DNA of 64,000 bases from Crossaster papposus (taxonomy: Eukaryota; Echinodermata; Asteroidea; Velatida; Solasteridae): positions 434,001 to 498,000 of the forward strand of contig JBAIAA010000349.1 of assembly GCA_037893245.1 (NCBI GenBank), given 5' to 3'. Below are positions 63,318 to 64,000 of this stretch, one piece after another. The stretch's first letter is position 1. Every line of letters starts with the position of its first letter. The translations under genes were made by a program, and so were the position numbers. The notes beneath the pieces are model-generated. The model searched no databases. It was not told where the DNA came from and saw only the letters and a program-made list of their open reading frames with translations.

Positions 63318-64000
63318 CATACATACATACATATTGTACTGGGTAAACAATAGGATTACAAATTCAATGCAAACAATAAATTAAATCCTTTAAGTCTATT
63401 TTGTTAAATGTAGGGCTTCTACCAGTTCTAGACAGCTCTGAAAAGGTACTCCTTTCTCCATGATTAAACAGTATGCGATAAAAATCGCGCCTTCATGTAA
63501 CGCTGAAAATCCCGTACATGACATTCTCGGAGTATGCTCGGAGATATCTCCATTAGCAGCTGCTCTGCAAACTGTAAATAAACAAGCGAATAAAAACAAT
63601 TAAGAACAAATCCTATTATTTTTGTGGGTTGTTGAATTTGTCTTTGATGGTATAAACTTTTTCAACAAAGAAAGGGCAAACAAATGTTTTGTTACCATGA
63701 GAACAAAAACTCCACCAAAGTTGGAAGTCACCCGCCGCTGGTGAGAAATATCACTTCGTTTAGTCACCGTCCATGTAGCTTTAGACCTGGTGTCACTCCG
63801 AGTAGTAGGTTTTGCTGCACATGTCGCTCTGTCAAGGTTATTACTATTAAGAATAAAATAATAATAAAACCTCAATCTCAAACATATCACTCTTTACAAT
63901 AAAGTTGATAAACAATTGTAAACATTTGATATACGTACCATTTTATGAAATTTTCACAGCAACTTGTTTCGACTTCACTCTGATTGCGTTTTGTTTTGAG
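63318..64000. other. No gene recognised
   Basis: A CATACATACATA microsatellite is followed by AT-rich sequence with short frames only. Confidence 0.45.

Overview
The window looks like a stretch of an invertebrate animal genome, AT-rich and crowded with short inverted-repeat transposons, tRNA-derived SINEs and minisatellites. An invertebrate deuterostome such as an echinoderm is my best guess (inference only). It rests on FBXL4 with many introns, a juvenile-hormone-methyltransferase-like gene, a TRIM-NHL gene, THAP/YqaJ transposon genes and abundant TACATGTAC-type words. No rRNA, CRISPR array, bacterial operon, retrovirus or LTR element was recognised.

Layout. (1) 1-3.5 kb: repeats with no recognisable gene. 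(2) 3.49-9.42 kb: a convergent pair of spliced, apparently intact genes. One encodes a THAP + DDE_Tnp_4 transposase (498 aa, +) and the other a SWIM + YqaJ nuclease + PHD protein (589 aa, -). Together they match the gene set of an ISL2EU-type (IS5/Harbinger-related) DNA transposon. (3) 11.5-12.8 kb: a 1.29 kb near-perfect palindrome with a 9-bp target duplication and a second foldback element at its centre. (4) 13.4-15.8 kb: a 20-finger C2H2 array followed by a decayed tandem copy of its 3' half. (5) 18.8-25.2 kb: a four-exon class I SAM methyltransferase (263 aa) of the JHAMT-like type. (6) 29.06-59.5 kb: a complete FBXL4 orthologue. All 15 exons could be placed with compatible phases (581 aa). 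(7) 45.7-50.06 kb: a four-exon RING + coiled-coil + NHL gene (596 aa), antisense and nested in FBXL4 intron 9. (8) 59.5-64 kb: repeats and no recognised gene.

Host genes and mobile DNA. FBXL4 is the substrate-recognition subunit of a mitochondrial SCF ubiquitin ligase, and the nested RING gene is a predicted E3 ligase of its own. FBXL4 introns have absorbed most of the mobile DNA: three hAT-like elements, TTAA-flanked piggyBac-like elements, a mariner-like element, about ten copies of a family with ends AAAGGTAGGATACACC, six copies of a family with ends AACCAGTTCGCGC, SINEs and LINE fragments. The most striking case is a hAT-like insertion exactly at the exon 1 splice donor. Its 8-bp target duplication (GTGAGTGT) is the donor itself, so the donor survives and exists twice.
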